DNA of 64,000 bases from Zingiber officinale (taxonomy: Eukaryota > Streptophyta > Magnoliopsida > Zingiberales > Zingiberaceae), in the NCBI RefSeq assembly GCF_018446385.1, contig NC_056001.1, positions 107,486,436 to 107,550,435 of the forward strand. Reading direction: 5' to 3'. Numbering within the stretch: position 1 is the stretch's first letter; each line of letters opens with the position of its first letter. The position numbers and the translations under genes are program-made. Shown in pieces: positions 12,001 to 22,640 of the stretch. The notes beneath the pieces were generated by a model that ran no database searches, was not told the origin of the DNA, and saw only the letters and a program-made list of their open reading frames with translations.

Positions 12001-13750
12001 GAGATGTCCTGTGAACCGAGAAATGCCTCATTATCCCATGTTGCTCACAAAATTCTTGAAACTTTGAATCTATGTACTCAGTCCCATTGTCTGACCTAAG
12101 ACAGTTGATCTTTCTTCCGATCTGGTTCTCCTCTTCAGTTTTTCACAGTTTAAACTTTACAAAAGTTTTCGACTTGTGACGCATAAAGTATACCCAGACA
12201 TTTCGTGAGAAATCATCAGTAAAACTCACAAAATATAAGTACCCTCTACGTGATGCTACACTGACTAGTCCCCAGAGATCCGTATGTACGTAGTCCAGAA
12301 TCCCCTCTATCTTGTTTGTTGCTGTCTTGAATTGTATTTTGTTTTGTTTCCCAAGAACACAAAATTTGCAGAATTCAAGCTTGCGCGTCTTGACACCCTT
12401 CAACAGATCTTTCTTGTAAAGTTCTAGCATCCCACGTTCACCCATATGTCCTAGCCACATATGCCACAAGACAGTACTGTCTGATTCAAACTCCACCAAG
12501 GCGACTCCACCTACAACTGTAGTCTCTATCAACTTGTAAATATTTCTTGTTATCTTTTATCCTTTCATGACCGTCAGAGCTCCCTTGCTGACCTTCATCA
12601 CCCCGCTTACTAATTTATAATTACAACCAATATCATCTAGTGTGTCTAGTGAGATCAAGTTCTTCCTTAACTCTAGTATATATCTGGCGTCACATAAAGT
12701 TCTAATAACACCATCAAACATCTTGATTCTGATGTTCCCTATGTCAATAACTTTGCATGATGCACCGTTCCCTATCAACACTGAACCAAAATCTACTGTC
12801 CTATATGTGTCAAACCAATCCTTGTTTGGAGTCATATGATATAAACATGCAGAGTCTAAAATCCATGCATCTGTCAGTTACTCCGAACTCGACATAACTG
12901 ATAGCATATCTCCATAACCGCTCTCTAAATTTTCTTCTTCAACTATGTTTGCAGACTTTGCCGAACTACCTTTGTTTTCTGCAACATGTTTCTTTATCTC
13001 TGGACAATCTCTCTTGATATGACCTTTGCCTCCACACTTGTAGCACATGATCACCTTCTTCCTTCTCGATTTAGAAAGAGCCTTGTTATTGTTACCCGAT
13101 CCATGTCGAGATTTGCTCTTACCACGCTCTTAGTTGTTATTTATCAAAAGTCTTTCTCCCTAAGAAACTTCATCGCTTGTTTTCTTCCTTTGGTGAGAAC
13201 CTAGCAACGCACCTGTGATCTCCTCCAATTTAAGAGTTTACTTACCCCACATCAAAGTAGTAACCAAATTCTCGTACGTAGGAGATGAAGGTAGAGAATT
13301 CAACAACATCAATATCTTGTCCTCGTCTTCAATCTTCACATCAACTCGCTTTAGATCGCTCATAATTTGATTGAATATGTTGATGTGCTGGCTCAGATCA
13401 GTTCCTTATGTCATCTTCAACCCGAATAATTTCTTCTTGAGATACAGCTTGTTTGTTAATAACTTTGGCATGTACTGACTTTCCAGCTTTTGCCAAACTA
13501 CCACTGGTGACTTCTCGTCCATGACATGGTACATCACATCATCTGTAAGATAAAGCATGATTGTTGCTACTGCCTTCACCTGAAGTTCTTCACAATCTGA
13601 TCTCTCCATACTTTCCAGTTTCCTTTCTCCTAGCACCTTCACCATGTCTTGTTGCACCAACAAGTCCTTGACTCTTCTCTTCCATAATCCAAAGTTTCTG
13701 GTTCCATCAAACTTCACCATATCAAACTTTGAAAAAGTCATCCCCGACAT
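9091..13750 (-). pseudogene. Copia gag-pol polyprotein, inactivated
   Basis: Read right to left. Gag starts at an ATG at 13750 and has the W-containing WKRRVKDLL block. A zinc knuckle of form CX2CX4HX4C (CYKCGGKGHIKRDC) lies near 12990-13055. A protease-like segment with 'HMTPNKDWF' is near 12835. An HHCC/pre-integrase and integrase core with 'DYVHTDLWG' and 'FTDDFSR' spans 12143-12532, continuing to 11606. Reverse transcriptase lies at 11426-10762, with 'KARLVAKGYSQ' and 'LLYVDDML'. RNase H (GYVDAGYAGDLDNRRS) starts at 10504 and continues at 9363-9091 with 'HHARTKHIDMRFH'. Many stops lie where Gln or Trp codons would be expected. Frameshifts occur near 11064. The frame is also split by the LTR at 9364-10094, so no functional product is possible. 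Confidence 0.9.
9364..10094. mobile_element. Solo LTR (731 bp) inserted in copia RNase H
   Basis: It begins tgatcctgtccg and ends gccggatca, so the termini form the inverted pair TGATCC/GGATCA. It is flanked by the exact 5-bp duplication atccc (9359-9363 and 10095-10099). Removing it restores an alignment of equal length with the uninterrupted RNase H of the related element near 53150-53200. It contains a tttatatagg TATA-like site near 9590 and the ccctccgacgctcaagtcaa motif shared with the LTRs at 34661 and 36299. Those two have the same terminal pattern and belong to the same family, probably Ty3/gypsy-related. The ORF at 9848-10111 lies inside it and is not a gene. Confidence 0.9.
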
Positions 13751-13776
13751 GTTGAAGAAATCCGCCAAAACCTGTA

Positions 13777-13788
13777 GCTCTGATATCA
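13777..13788 (-). other. Primer-binding site of the Tork-like element
   Basis: On the minus strand the bases read tgatatcagagc, one change from tggtatcagagc, the complement of the initiator-Met tRNA 3' end used by most plant copia elements. The site lies two bases from the LTR edge. Confidence 0.85.
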
Positions 13789-13790
13789 AT

Positions 13791-14244
13791 TATTGCGCAA
13801 AGAGGGGGCAACACCTCTCAACCTCTAACATGTGGAAGCATAGGAAGAGAGAAAAGAGATCGCGCGGAGTAACAAGACAATGACGCACAAAGGAGAGCAA
13901 ACACGAGAAAGGAGAATTAAGAAGAAAAGAAAGAAGAAGAGTTACTGTAGTTCGGCGACGTGCCTACTCCACAAAAACGACCGAAGGTTTATTTGAATTC
14001 TCTCTACACAAGAGAATCACATCTAATGATTCTTGTGATTGTTGTTGTACAATAGGTTTACAATGATCCCTATAAATAATGCATAAACCCCAGACCTGGT
14101 AAAATCATAATAGAATTTTGTTATGAAAAATCACAACAGAATTCTGTTATGAAAAACTGTAACAGAAATCTGTTATATAAAATCGTAACAAATTTTATTA
14201 CGAAAAATCTTAACAGATTTTTCTTCCATAGCATCCATTCAACA
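13791..14244 (-). repeat. 5' LTR of the Tork-like element
   Basis: 454-bp partner of 8511-9000, recognised by the shared aaagagggggcaac start and the shared ttcttccatagcatcca block near the end. It has an internal deletion close to its right terminus. Confidence 0.9.
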
Positions 14245-14249
14245 CTAAC

Positions 14250-14647
14250 GATCCTACAAGGGCCACATGACAGGCCCAATATGACGAGCACAACTTAAGT
14301 CAGACTAACTTTTCCGAGTTCAATTCAAGTCAACACGACACATAGATTGCTTCCTAGCTCGACACATAGATTGCTTCCTAGCTCAGACACGACACGACCG
14401 TTATAACGGAGCAAGTTAATAAAAGGTGTGTCCTTTGGGTAGAGTCGTCAATTTAGGTTGGACTTGTTAGGTTGACCCGTCTCATCAAATAATTTAAGCT
14501 GATGGAGTTGAAATTTTATCAACTTATTTAAAAGAGGGGTTAAAAGGGCTAGCCTGTGCGAGTTCAGGTGGGTTGACCCGTGATGAGCTGGGGTTGGCTT
14601 GCGGGTGTGAAAGATTTTATTTTTTCAAAATTAAATTAGGACTTATG

Positions 14648-14700
<53 letters not shown>

Positions 14701-15262
14701 TGAACATTATGAATTTTCTGGTGTCGCTGTCGCTAATATATGTACGTATGAAATGAAGAATTAAAATTTTTATTTAATATTTTTTTAAAATATATATTTA
14801 TTTAAAATATGATCAAGTTCAATGAATTATTTAATTTTTATATATTTTTATTTTTAGTGGATTAGTCGGTCTAATCCGTAATTTATTTTAGATGGAATGA
14901 GTTAGAATTTTCCTGCCCGTCCCTCCGAAAAAGATACCTCTTGGCCATCTTGTCATTCTTTATTTAAAAAAAAATAATCATAATTTTAGTTAATTTTATT
15001 GATTATTTCTGGGATGATCGATCTGACCTCATAAAATTTTCTTATTGATCATCAGGATAAATCAAAAAATGCACGCGGTGGCCAGCGTATAAGCTCAGTA
15101 TCCTTTAATTACGCCCTCATTTGGAGGAAAAATTTCTGTAAATATATCGTAGTTGGGGTTCGAACCGTGAATACTTAGATGATAACCTAAATATCCTATC
15201 ACGACACGTGACCTCGAAGACTTTTTCATTCCTTATATAAGATGAAGGTGACAACATTAAAT
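14250..15262. other. Intergenic DNA with (AT)n and a tRNA-like SINE remnant
   Basis: No gene is seen. An AT run of about 45 bp lies at 14651-14695. At 15069-15235 a tRNA-like piece is visible: an A-box-like 'ggccagcgtataagctcag' and a B-box-like 'ggggttcgaaccgtg' at about 15156-15170, fitting a tRNA-derived SINE fragment. The rest is AT-rich and featureless. Confidence 0.5.
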
Positions 15263-15267
15263 ATTAC

Positions 15268-16431
15268 TGATGTGGATATGGTAAGGGGCCCAAAAGGAAT
15301 TAAGGGAAAGTAGAGGGACATTTTGTTCTTTTAGTGTGATTAAGTTTTATGTTATAAAGCAACATCGTTCATCTGGGTGGAGGGAGAGGAGGGTTCGTGA
15401 ACAGGGAGCCACCGCCACTACGATGAAGAGGAAGGAGGCCGCTTCCTCCATTTCCGGCGCCGATCGTATCCGGCGCCGACGACCCTCTCTTCCCATACTC
15501 CTCTACTCTTTCCTCTCTTCCTCCCTCCTCGGCGGTCACCACAGCCACGTTCTCGGAAGCCTACTCCGGCTCTTCACGCAATCGGCACCTCCAAGTCGAC
15601 GTCGTCGCTGCGCACTGCCGCCGCCACTGCGCACCGCCACCGCCACCTCTAGCGATAGGCGCCGGCCAGCGCCGCCTCCTCCAGTTGCAGTCAGCCTCCC
15701 CCGCCGTCACTGCTGCTTCCGGCGGCTACCACAGTCACCGCCGGCGTCTCCAGTAGCCACCGACACCTCCGCCACCGCCGCTGACACTTCTAGTGGCCGT
15801 TGCCGACGACTACAGCAGGTACCGCCTCTTGGCAGCTGTCCGTCGCCACCCTCCGAGCAACCGTCGTTCAGGTATCGTACTATGTCTATATGCCGGCTTG
15901 CGAGCCGAGAGTGTATTCGGCCTTCATGCCGTTATTGTATCCCGGCCTGCGAGCCGACGGAGTGTTCGGCCTTCGTGCCGCTGTGGCGCTCCGGCCTGCG
16001 AGCCGAGGCTGTAGTCAGATCGTGCGTCGCCTTGCGGATCCATATCGCGTCCGGCTTCGAGCCACCGGAGCCAGTTACTCACTTGGCGGATATTTATCTG
16101 CTATCTAGAGTCGAGCGATGACTTGATCAGCTCACCCATCCATCCGAGGGCGCCCCTCCTCGGACCAGGGTACGTCGTCGTATTCATTTTGTACTTATTT
16201 TATTGTCCTGTTATCATGTGGATACTTATCTGTGCATGGGACCCACCTCGAGCATCAAGGTACCAGGGATCGGGGAAAATCGATCATTGGTTGCAGGTGT
16301 TGTTGACCAGAAGACATCGGACGACTTGGTCAACACAGGAGACAGCTCATCAACCGAGTCATGGGGATGCGGTCAACCTTCCAGACACATCACACCGGCA
16401 GGTTCGTCTTCTCAGCTTCCCGACATGATCA
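15268..16431 (+). repeat. 5' LTR of the LARD-type element, with a TATA box and a GC-rich ORF
   Basis: 1164-bp LTR. A TATA-like ttataaag lies at 15352-15359. Downstream is a GC-rich stretch with an open frame from 15336 to 16121 (261 codons) rich in Arg, Pro and Ser. The same frame persists in the right LTR. No known domain was recognised, and the frame could be a by-product of GC-rich composition or a captured host exon. Confidence 0.88.
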
Positions 16432-16434
16432 AAT

Positions 16435-16452
16435 TGGCGACGTCTGTGGGAA
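16435..16452 (+). other. Primer-binding site of the LARD-type element
   Basis: The sequence starts with tgg, the complement of the tRNA CCA end, three bases after the LTR, and has the tggcg(a/c)cgtctgtggga form seen beside many plant Ty3/gypsy-type LTRs. The exact tRNA was not assigned. Confidence 0.7.
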
Positions 16453-16584
16453 CGCACCTGGTCGGGAACGTGAAGATGGATGACGCCGGAAAATTGTACC
16501 ATCCTCATGACCTCGGTCAGTTTTTGCATTATCTTTCCTCTTTCAGTTATATGATCTGCCCTAGTTCCTCGATCGAGGACTTCC

Positions 16585-17275
16585 GCGTAGATCGGCCGAG
16601 TGTATATTAGCCGAGCCCCGAATTCGTTGACGAAGACCCCGTGCCGATCGGCCGGGTGTATATTAGCCGAGCCCCGAGCTCATTGCCGAAGACCCCGTGC
16701 CGATCGGCTGGGCGTATATTATCCGAGCCACCGGCTCGATGCCGAAGACTCCGTGTCGATCGGCCGGGCTTATATTATCCGAGTCACCGGCTCGATGCCG
16801 AAGATCCCGTGCCGATCGGTCGGGCGTATATTATCCGAGCCACTGGCTCAATGCCGAAGACCCCGTGCCGATCGGCCGGGCGTATATTATCCGAGCCACC
16901 GGCCCGATGCCGAAGACCCCGTGTCGATCAGCCGGACGTATATTATCCGAGCCACCGGCTCGATGCCGAAGACCCCGTGCCGATCGGCCGGGCGTATATT
17001 ATCCGAGCCACCGGCTCGATGTCGAAGACCCGTGCCGATCGATCGGGCGTATATTATCTGAGCCGCCGGCTCGATGCCGTAGACCCCGTGCCGATCGACC
17101 GGGCGTATATTATCCGAGTCATCGTCTCGATGTCGAAGACCCCGTGCCGATCAGCCGGGCGTATATTATCCGAGTCTCCGGCTCGATGTCGAAGACCCCG
17201 TGTCGATCGGCCGGGCGTATATTATTTGAGCCGCGAGCTCATTATCGAAGACCCCGGGATGATCGGTCGGGTTTG
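16585..17275 (+). repeat. Tandem array, 56-bp unit, about 12 copies
   Basis: The unit contains gatcggccgggcgtatatta followed by tccgagccaccggctcgatg and ccgaagaccccgt. 56 is not a multiple of 3 and the unit has no stop in the used frames, so all three plus frames stay open for long distances. This explains three overlapping ORFs of 153-211 codons that are not genes. Copies diverge modestly, and the last is the most degraded. Confidence 0.93.
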
Positions 17276-17283
17276 AGTAAAGC

Positions 17284-17606
17284 TTGAAGACCATCGAGCG
17301 GCGACGTTAAACTCTAGAGTCAAACCGGCGACTATAAAAATCCCGGTTTGAAGACCGTCGAGCGGCGACGTTAAACTCTAGAGTCGAACCGCCGACTATA
17401 AAAACCCCGGCTTGAAGACTGTCGAGCGGCGACGTTAAACTCTAGAGTCGAACCGGCGACTATAAAAACTCCGACTTGAAGACCGTCGAGTGGCGACGTT
17501 AAACTCTAGAGTCGAACCGGCGACTATAAAAACCCAGCTTGAAGACCGTCGAGCAGCGACGTTAAACTCTAGAGTCGAATCGGCGACTATAAAAACCCCG
17601 GCTTGA
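17284..17606 (+). repeat. Tandem array, 64-bp unit, five copies
   Basis: The unit reads cttgaagaccgtcgagcg, gcgacgttaaactctagagt, cgaaccggcgactataaaaa, ccccgg. Each copy carries a tataaaaa stretch and an internal tctaga. Copies are nearly identical. Confidence 0.93.
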
Positions 17607-17634
17607 AAACCAACTTCATAGACCAATTCTTCGA

Positions 17635-18165
17635 ATGTCCTTTCTCCCCCGTTCGGGGTTGAGCTTATCAGAGCGTGTATCTCCCCCTTTCGGGGTTGAG
17701 TGATTGTCTTATCAGATATTTTATCTCCCTCGTTCGGGGTCGAGTGATTATCATTGATATCGGACCAACTTATCGGATCTTCTATCTCCCCCGTTCGGGG
17801 TCGAGCGGTCGTCACTGGTCTCGGACCAGCTTATCGGATCTTTTATCTCCCCCGTGCGGGGTCGAGCGATCGTTACTGGTCTCGAACCAACATATCGGAT
17901 GTGCTATCTCCCCCGTCCGGGGTCGACCAGTTTCCATTGGTCACGGATCTGCTTAGCAAGTTCGCCTATCTCCTCCGTTCGGGGTCGAGCAGCCTTCACG
18001 AGCATCTATCTCCCCCGTTCGAGGTTGAGTCGTCGTCGCAAGCATCTATCTCCCCCGTTCGGGGTCGAGCAGTCTTCACGAGCATTTATCTCCCCTGTTC
18101 GGAGTCAAGCAGTTTTCACGGGTCGCGGGGCATATCGGAGCATCTTATCTCCCCCGCTCAGGGTG
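17635..18165 (+). repeat. Irregular tandem array with cccccgttcggggt hairpin motif
   Basis: About ten copies of tatctcccccgttcgggg followed by tcgag occur at intervals of roughly 40 to 70 bp. The core ccccgttcgggg can form a short GC stem with a four-base loop. Spacer lengths vary, and the array fades into degenerate ctcg/tcgctcgg-rich sequence up to 19100. Confidence 0.88.
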
Positions 18166-19105
18166 GAACTATAGCCGATGGTCACGAACAAGAGTCCCCA
18201 CTAGTTGCGGACCAGTATATCTCATAGGCTCTGTGCCCACTCGGCTCACGACTTTTACTTCCATGCGCCTCCAACTGACGAGCTACACTCTAGTACACGC
18301 GATGTGCCCGTTCGGCATCGGCCACTTAGCTTTACTCGATTGTCGGGCCAACATTTTACAATTGCCCGTTGACTATTCTTGGTACCGCTCGGTCAGCACT
18401 CTCGTAGCAATCCGACCGATATCGCTCGGCCGTCCGTTCGACCATACGCTTGAACCAGGTCGCACGCTTGACACTCTTTAAGTCGCCTAGTTGCATTTAA
18501 CAGTCATCGAGTCGACATTTTTCGATGGCTCGATTTCCATGCTCCTGATCCTTCAGTTGACATCCTTGCGGTCGCGTGCTCGGCATCGTCTGCCCGATCT
18601 ATCCACTCGATCGACATTCCGATCGCCCGGTCGGCATCTTCGTGGTCGTGCGCTCGACATCGCTCGCTCGTTCAGTTTGCTCGGCATCCCGTGTGTCGCT
18701 CGGTCGACTATCATTTTCCTCGTCGCTCGCTTGATGTTTTGCTGCTCACATGGCATCGTTTCGGTGGTCGTCTCAGTATTATTTCTCGAAGTTTACTCGG
18801 CATTGTTACGCGACGCTCTCTCGATTACTCAGTTCACATTTTCTCAGTTGCCTGATCGACATCCTCTTGGTCGCGCGCTCAGCTCGATCGCTCGTCTTTC
18901 TACCTGATCAAAATTATCTCCGTCACCTGGACCGCACTATTTCTCGTCGCTTGCTCGATACTACTTGATTCACTGGCTCGGCATCGCCACAAGCCACTCG
19001 TTCAACATGATAAGACGAGCCCAGTAGTTTAATTTCGCGTTCGGTAGCGATTCTATTTAGGACTTGGTCCCGTCAGTCGGACTTGCGCTTCCTTCGACTA
19101 GACTT
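18166..19105. other. Degenerate interior of the LARD-type element
   Basis: Low-complexity text with repeated gctcggcatc, ctcggtcg and cgctcgctcg motifs. It probably descends from further tandem units. Several short ORFs exist on both strands, but none has a recognisable domain. Confidence 0.6.
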
Positions 19106-19115
19106 GAAGGGGAGG
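19106..19115 (+). other. Polypurine tract of the LARD-type element
   Basis: gaaggggagg lies just upstream of the right LTR and sets the element's orientation as plus. Confidence 0.75.
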
Positions 19116-19119
19116 CTTG

Positions 19120-20159
19120 TGATGCGGATATGTTAAGGGGCCCAAAAGGAATTAAGGGAAAGTAGAGGGGCATTTTGGTCTTTTAGTGTGATTAGGTTTT
19201 ATGTTATAAAGCAGCACTGTTCATCTGGGTGGAGGGAGAGGAGGGTTCGTGAACAGGGAGCCGCCGCCACTACGATGAAGAGGAAGGAGGCCACTTCCTC
19301 CATCTCCGGCGTCGGTCGTATCCGGCGCTGGCGGCCCTCTCTCCCCATACTCCTCTACTCTTTCCTCTCTTCCTCCCTCCTCGGCGGTCACCACAGCCAC
19401 GTTCTCGGCACCTCCAAGCCGACGCCGTCGCTGCGCATCGCCGCCGCCATCTCTAGCGACAGGCGCCGCCGCTGCCGGCCAGAGCCGCCCCCTCTAGTTG
19501 CAACCGGCCTCCCCCGCCGTCATTGCTGCTTCCGGCGGCTACCACAGTCACCGCCGACGTCTCCAGTAGCCACCGACACCTCCGCCACCGCCGCCAGCAA
19601 CGGGACCGACACTTCTAGTGGCCGTTGCCGGCGACTACAGTGGGTACCGCCTCTTGGCAGCTGTCCGTCGCCACCCTCCGAGCAGCCGCCGTTCAGGTAT
19701 CGTACTATGTCTATATGCCGGCCTGCGAGCCGAAAGTGTATTCGGCCTTCGTGCCGTTATTGTATCCCGGTCTGCGAGCCGACGGAGTGTCCGGCCTTTG
19801 TGCCGCTGTGGCGCTCCGGCCTGCGAGCCGAGGCTGTAGTCAGATCGTGCGTCGCCTTGCGGATCCATATCGCGTCCGACTTCGAGCCACCAGAGCCAGT
19901 TACTCACCTGGCGGATATTTATCTGCTATCCAGAGTCGAGCGACGACTTGATCAGCTCACCCATCCATCCGAGGGCGCCCCCCTCCCCCGGGCCAGGGTA
20001 TGTCGCCGTATTCATTTTGTACTTATTTTATTGTCTAGAAGACATCGGACGACTTGGTTAACACAGGAGACAGCTCATCAACCGAATCATGGGAATGCGG
20101 TCAACCTTCCAGACACGTCTCACCGATAGATACGTTTTCTCAATTTCCCGACAGGATCA
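19120..20159 (+). repeat. 3' LTR of the LARD-type element
   Basis: 1040-bp partner of 15268-16431. It shares the tgatg(t/c)ggatatg start, the TATA-like site (19204-19210) and the GC-rich ORF (19188-20129 here). It lacks about 104 bp, equivalent to roughly 16209-16312 of the left LTR, and has smaller indels near 19410-19500. The lost segment shifts the ORF end, making it 313 codons. Confidence 0.9.
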
Positions 20160-22429
20160 ATTACTATTTTCACTTCTATATTATATTATGTTTCTTTTAG
20201 AATTCGATTTCGGTGTCGGAAGAGTCTTCATAAGGCTCATCTTCGTCTCCCTTATAATCCTTTTTCCTTACCGAATCGCCGTCGCCCAAAAAGCCTTCAT
20301 TAGAGTCCTTGCGTTGCTCGGCCCGACAGAAACTGACCTGGCAACAGCAAGATCTAACCATTGCTTGACCTGGCATTATAAGCTGATCCGATAAAAGCTA
20401 ACATGATGCACATCCGACTTATTAAGAGCGATCTCGGTTACGGATACATTGAGAGTCAGTTCATCACTTGATCTCGGACCATATCATTGGTGATTACTTT
20501 TTTTAAAAAAGGAAAATAATTAATAATTTATATTTGTTGATTACAATGATAGCTAACGTTTGACCTGCCAGCCACACTGAGACACGTATTAGGGTCACAG
20601 CTTCAAGCAACTCGATTAAGTCTGGGTTGCATAAAAACGTACATTAAAGTGTTGATTAGTGGAGTTTAATCTAGTGTCTTCCATCATCTAAAGGCGATGC
20701 TCTAATTTAATTACATTCTCTAATCAAAGGAGATTCTGATTAATTATAGATATGGTTATATCTTCTATACGAATTTAACAAGCAATGCAAGTATCAGATC
20801 TTGCTTCTAGAGATTATATATATGTATATAATTAAAGAAATAAAAAAAAAACTAACGAAGACCATTAACAATATGCTAACTTTTTAGTGAATAAATATTA
20901 ACAGTAAAGAATAATGATGCTATATCATCATCAGTGCTGATGTCACGGGTCTAATCGTCACCACTGTTAATCGCACGCCATCTAGATTTAGATGAGGCCT
21001 TAAACTTAGTTTGGATAAGACAGTTCACTAAGCTATAATTAATGTGATTTAAAAAGTTGATATCTTCATCCACATCCAATTAAAGACTAATTAATTAGCC
21101 AATACCCAATACAATCTAATCAACATGTTATAATCACCCTGTTTGGCAAACTAGAAGACCATCCAAGTATATTAAACCCAAATAAGTATTTTATTATAAT
21201 GGATAATTGTGAGGCATGTGGATCCGTGTTTATCACCGTTTACTTCATCTTTGAGAGAAGAGTAAAGGTGTGTGCCAAAGTGACAGAGGGGAATTGTATA
21301 TTGTGCCTTAACATCTCTAAAATACCTAGTACGTAGGACGGTAGGAGAACACCATGACCTCGCCTTCAAATGGGATGAATATCTTAAAGATCGACTTCTG
21401 AGTATACATAAGTTGTGTTACGGATTTATTAGTAAGTGAACAAACATCGTATACTTAGATTAAAAAAAAAAAAAGAGAGAAAAGATATGTTAGGGAAGAG
21501 GCCAGATCGAGTTGATTTGGTGGTGGCGCTAAGTACTTGACTAAGATGAGAAGATAATTTGGGAGATGAAGAAGATAACAAATATTTGGTTATTTTCTTC
21601 TCTTCCTTTCCTTTCCTTTCCTTTCTCCAAGTAGACCATGTTTGGACAAGAATCCTTGGCCAATCTTTCCTTACCTAACCTCCCTCCAAGTAGACATACC
21701 GTTGAAGTAATGATTCTAATTAGAGCATATGGGTAAATGATATTTAATAGGACACTAAAACTAAAAGTACTATGTTCCAGTCAAATATCGTGGATGATCA
21801 AGTCATTGGTCAATGAGTTTACTGGCGAACACTTTCTTCAAAGATCATCGGTGACTAAGATGAAAAGTTCTTGAAATGTACTCCGAAAGAGAGTTAGAGT
21901 AGCCGAAGGACATATCTTAAAGTCACTCCAACGTTTAAATTAGGATTTACTTGAGGTGATATGAGAAGAAGAGAAGAACCTAGTATAGGATTTCCATAAA
22001 TTGAGGGGATCCTTTGTCATTACCTTCGCAAGTGTTTATATGGTTGTTAGGAGAGCTTCTCCACATTAACTAAAATATTATCATTGTGGGAGTCGGTTAG
22101 GGGATCAAATCCAACAGTCGTTAGTTGCCTCTCCGTTCATCCAGCGCCATGTATTCGTAGGAGAGCATCTAAGACATCAGATCTGACAACCTCGTAATCG
22201 CTCCCCCATTTTTAAGATGCTGCGCATCTTGGAATATTTGTAGTCACTACTAGCAAGTCTATATGGGGCGTAGGCATGTCTTGAGAATGAAAAAGGAGAT
22301 GTCAATATGGAGTGATCTTAAGAACAAATAAAGTCAGAATCTGAAACTGAGATTGAGATAATGTCAGGATCCAATGCTGAGTGAGAGTATCCGCAAATGA
22401 GGTTGAGACATAGATGATGTCAACTATTG

Positions 22430-22640
22430 CAGCAGAGAGACTGAGAGAGTAAGTTGTTGAGGCTGAGTGGGAGTCTGTTGCTACGATTGAGAAGGAATTT
22501 ATTATCGAGACTGAGAGGAAGTTTGTCGCCAAAACTAAAAGGGAGTTTGTTACCGAGATTAAGAGAAAGTTTGGTGTCGAGACTAAGAGGGAGTTTGTCG
22601 CCAAGACTGAGAGAGAGTCCATTGCTGAGACTGAGAGATG
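22430..22640. repeat. 27-bp minisatellite, about eight diverged copies
   Basis: The core gagactgagagg followed by gagtttgtcgccaa recurs every 27 bp (nine codons) and stays open in several frames on both strands. One plus frame reads roughly as a nine-residue KR-EFVAKT-type repeat. No start codon context or domain supports a gene. Confidence 0.75.

Larger units (their letters stand above)
8511..14244 (-). mobile_element. Full-length Ty1/copia (Tork/TNT1-like) retrotransposon
   Basis: The element is bounded by the 5-bp target duplication ctaac (8506-8510 and 14245-14249). It has two related LTRs (8511-9000 and 13791-14244), a methionyl-initiator tRNA-type primer site two bases inside the right LTR (13777-13788), and a degenerate polypurine tract beside the left LTR. 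Its minus-strand interior encodes, in order, gag with a zinc knuckle, protease, integrase, reverse transcriptase and RNase H. The reading frame is broken by many stops and a few frameshifts. A solo LTR occupies the RNase H region. A close relative lies at 47970-57308. Confidence 0.93.
15268..20159 (+). mobile_element. Complete non-autonomous LTR retrotransposon (LARD-type), protein-less interior
   Basis: Two LTRs (15268-16431 and 19120-20159) enclose 2.7 kb. The exact 5-bp duplication attac flanks the element (15263-15267 and 20160-20164). LTR ends are tgat...gatca. A tRNA-complementary primer site (tggcgacgtctgtggga, from 16435) follows the left LTR, and a polypurine tract (gaaggggagg, 19106-19115) precedes the right LTR, so all cis signals for reverse transcription are present. 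No gag, protease, integrase or reverse transcriptase is found. The interior is three successive tandem-repeat arrays and degenerate repeats. It must have been mobilised in trans. The termini resemble the solo LTR family at 9364, 34661 and 36299. Confidence 0.9.

Noticed and set aside
16600..17287. Three overlapping ORFs of 153, 211 and 196 codons
   Set aside because: They are the three frames of a 56-bp tandem repeat whose length is not a multiple of three and which lacks stops. No codon bias or domain is present.
16585..18165. Possible CRISPR-like array of regularly spaced repeats
   Set aside because: Units are contiguous without unique spacers, lie inside a plant LTR element, and no Cas genes exist.
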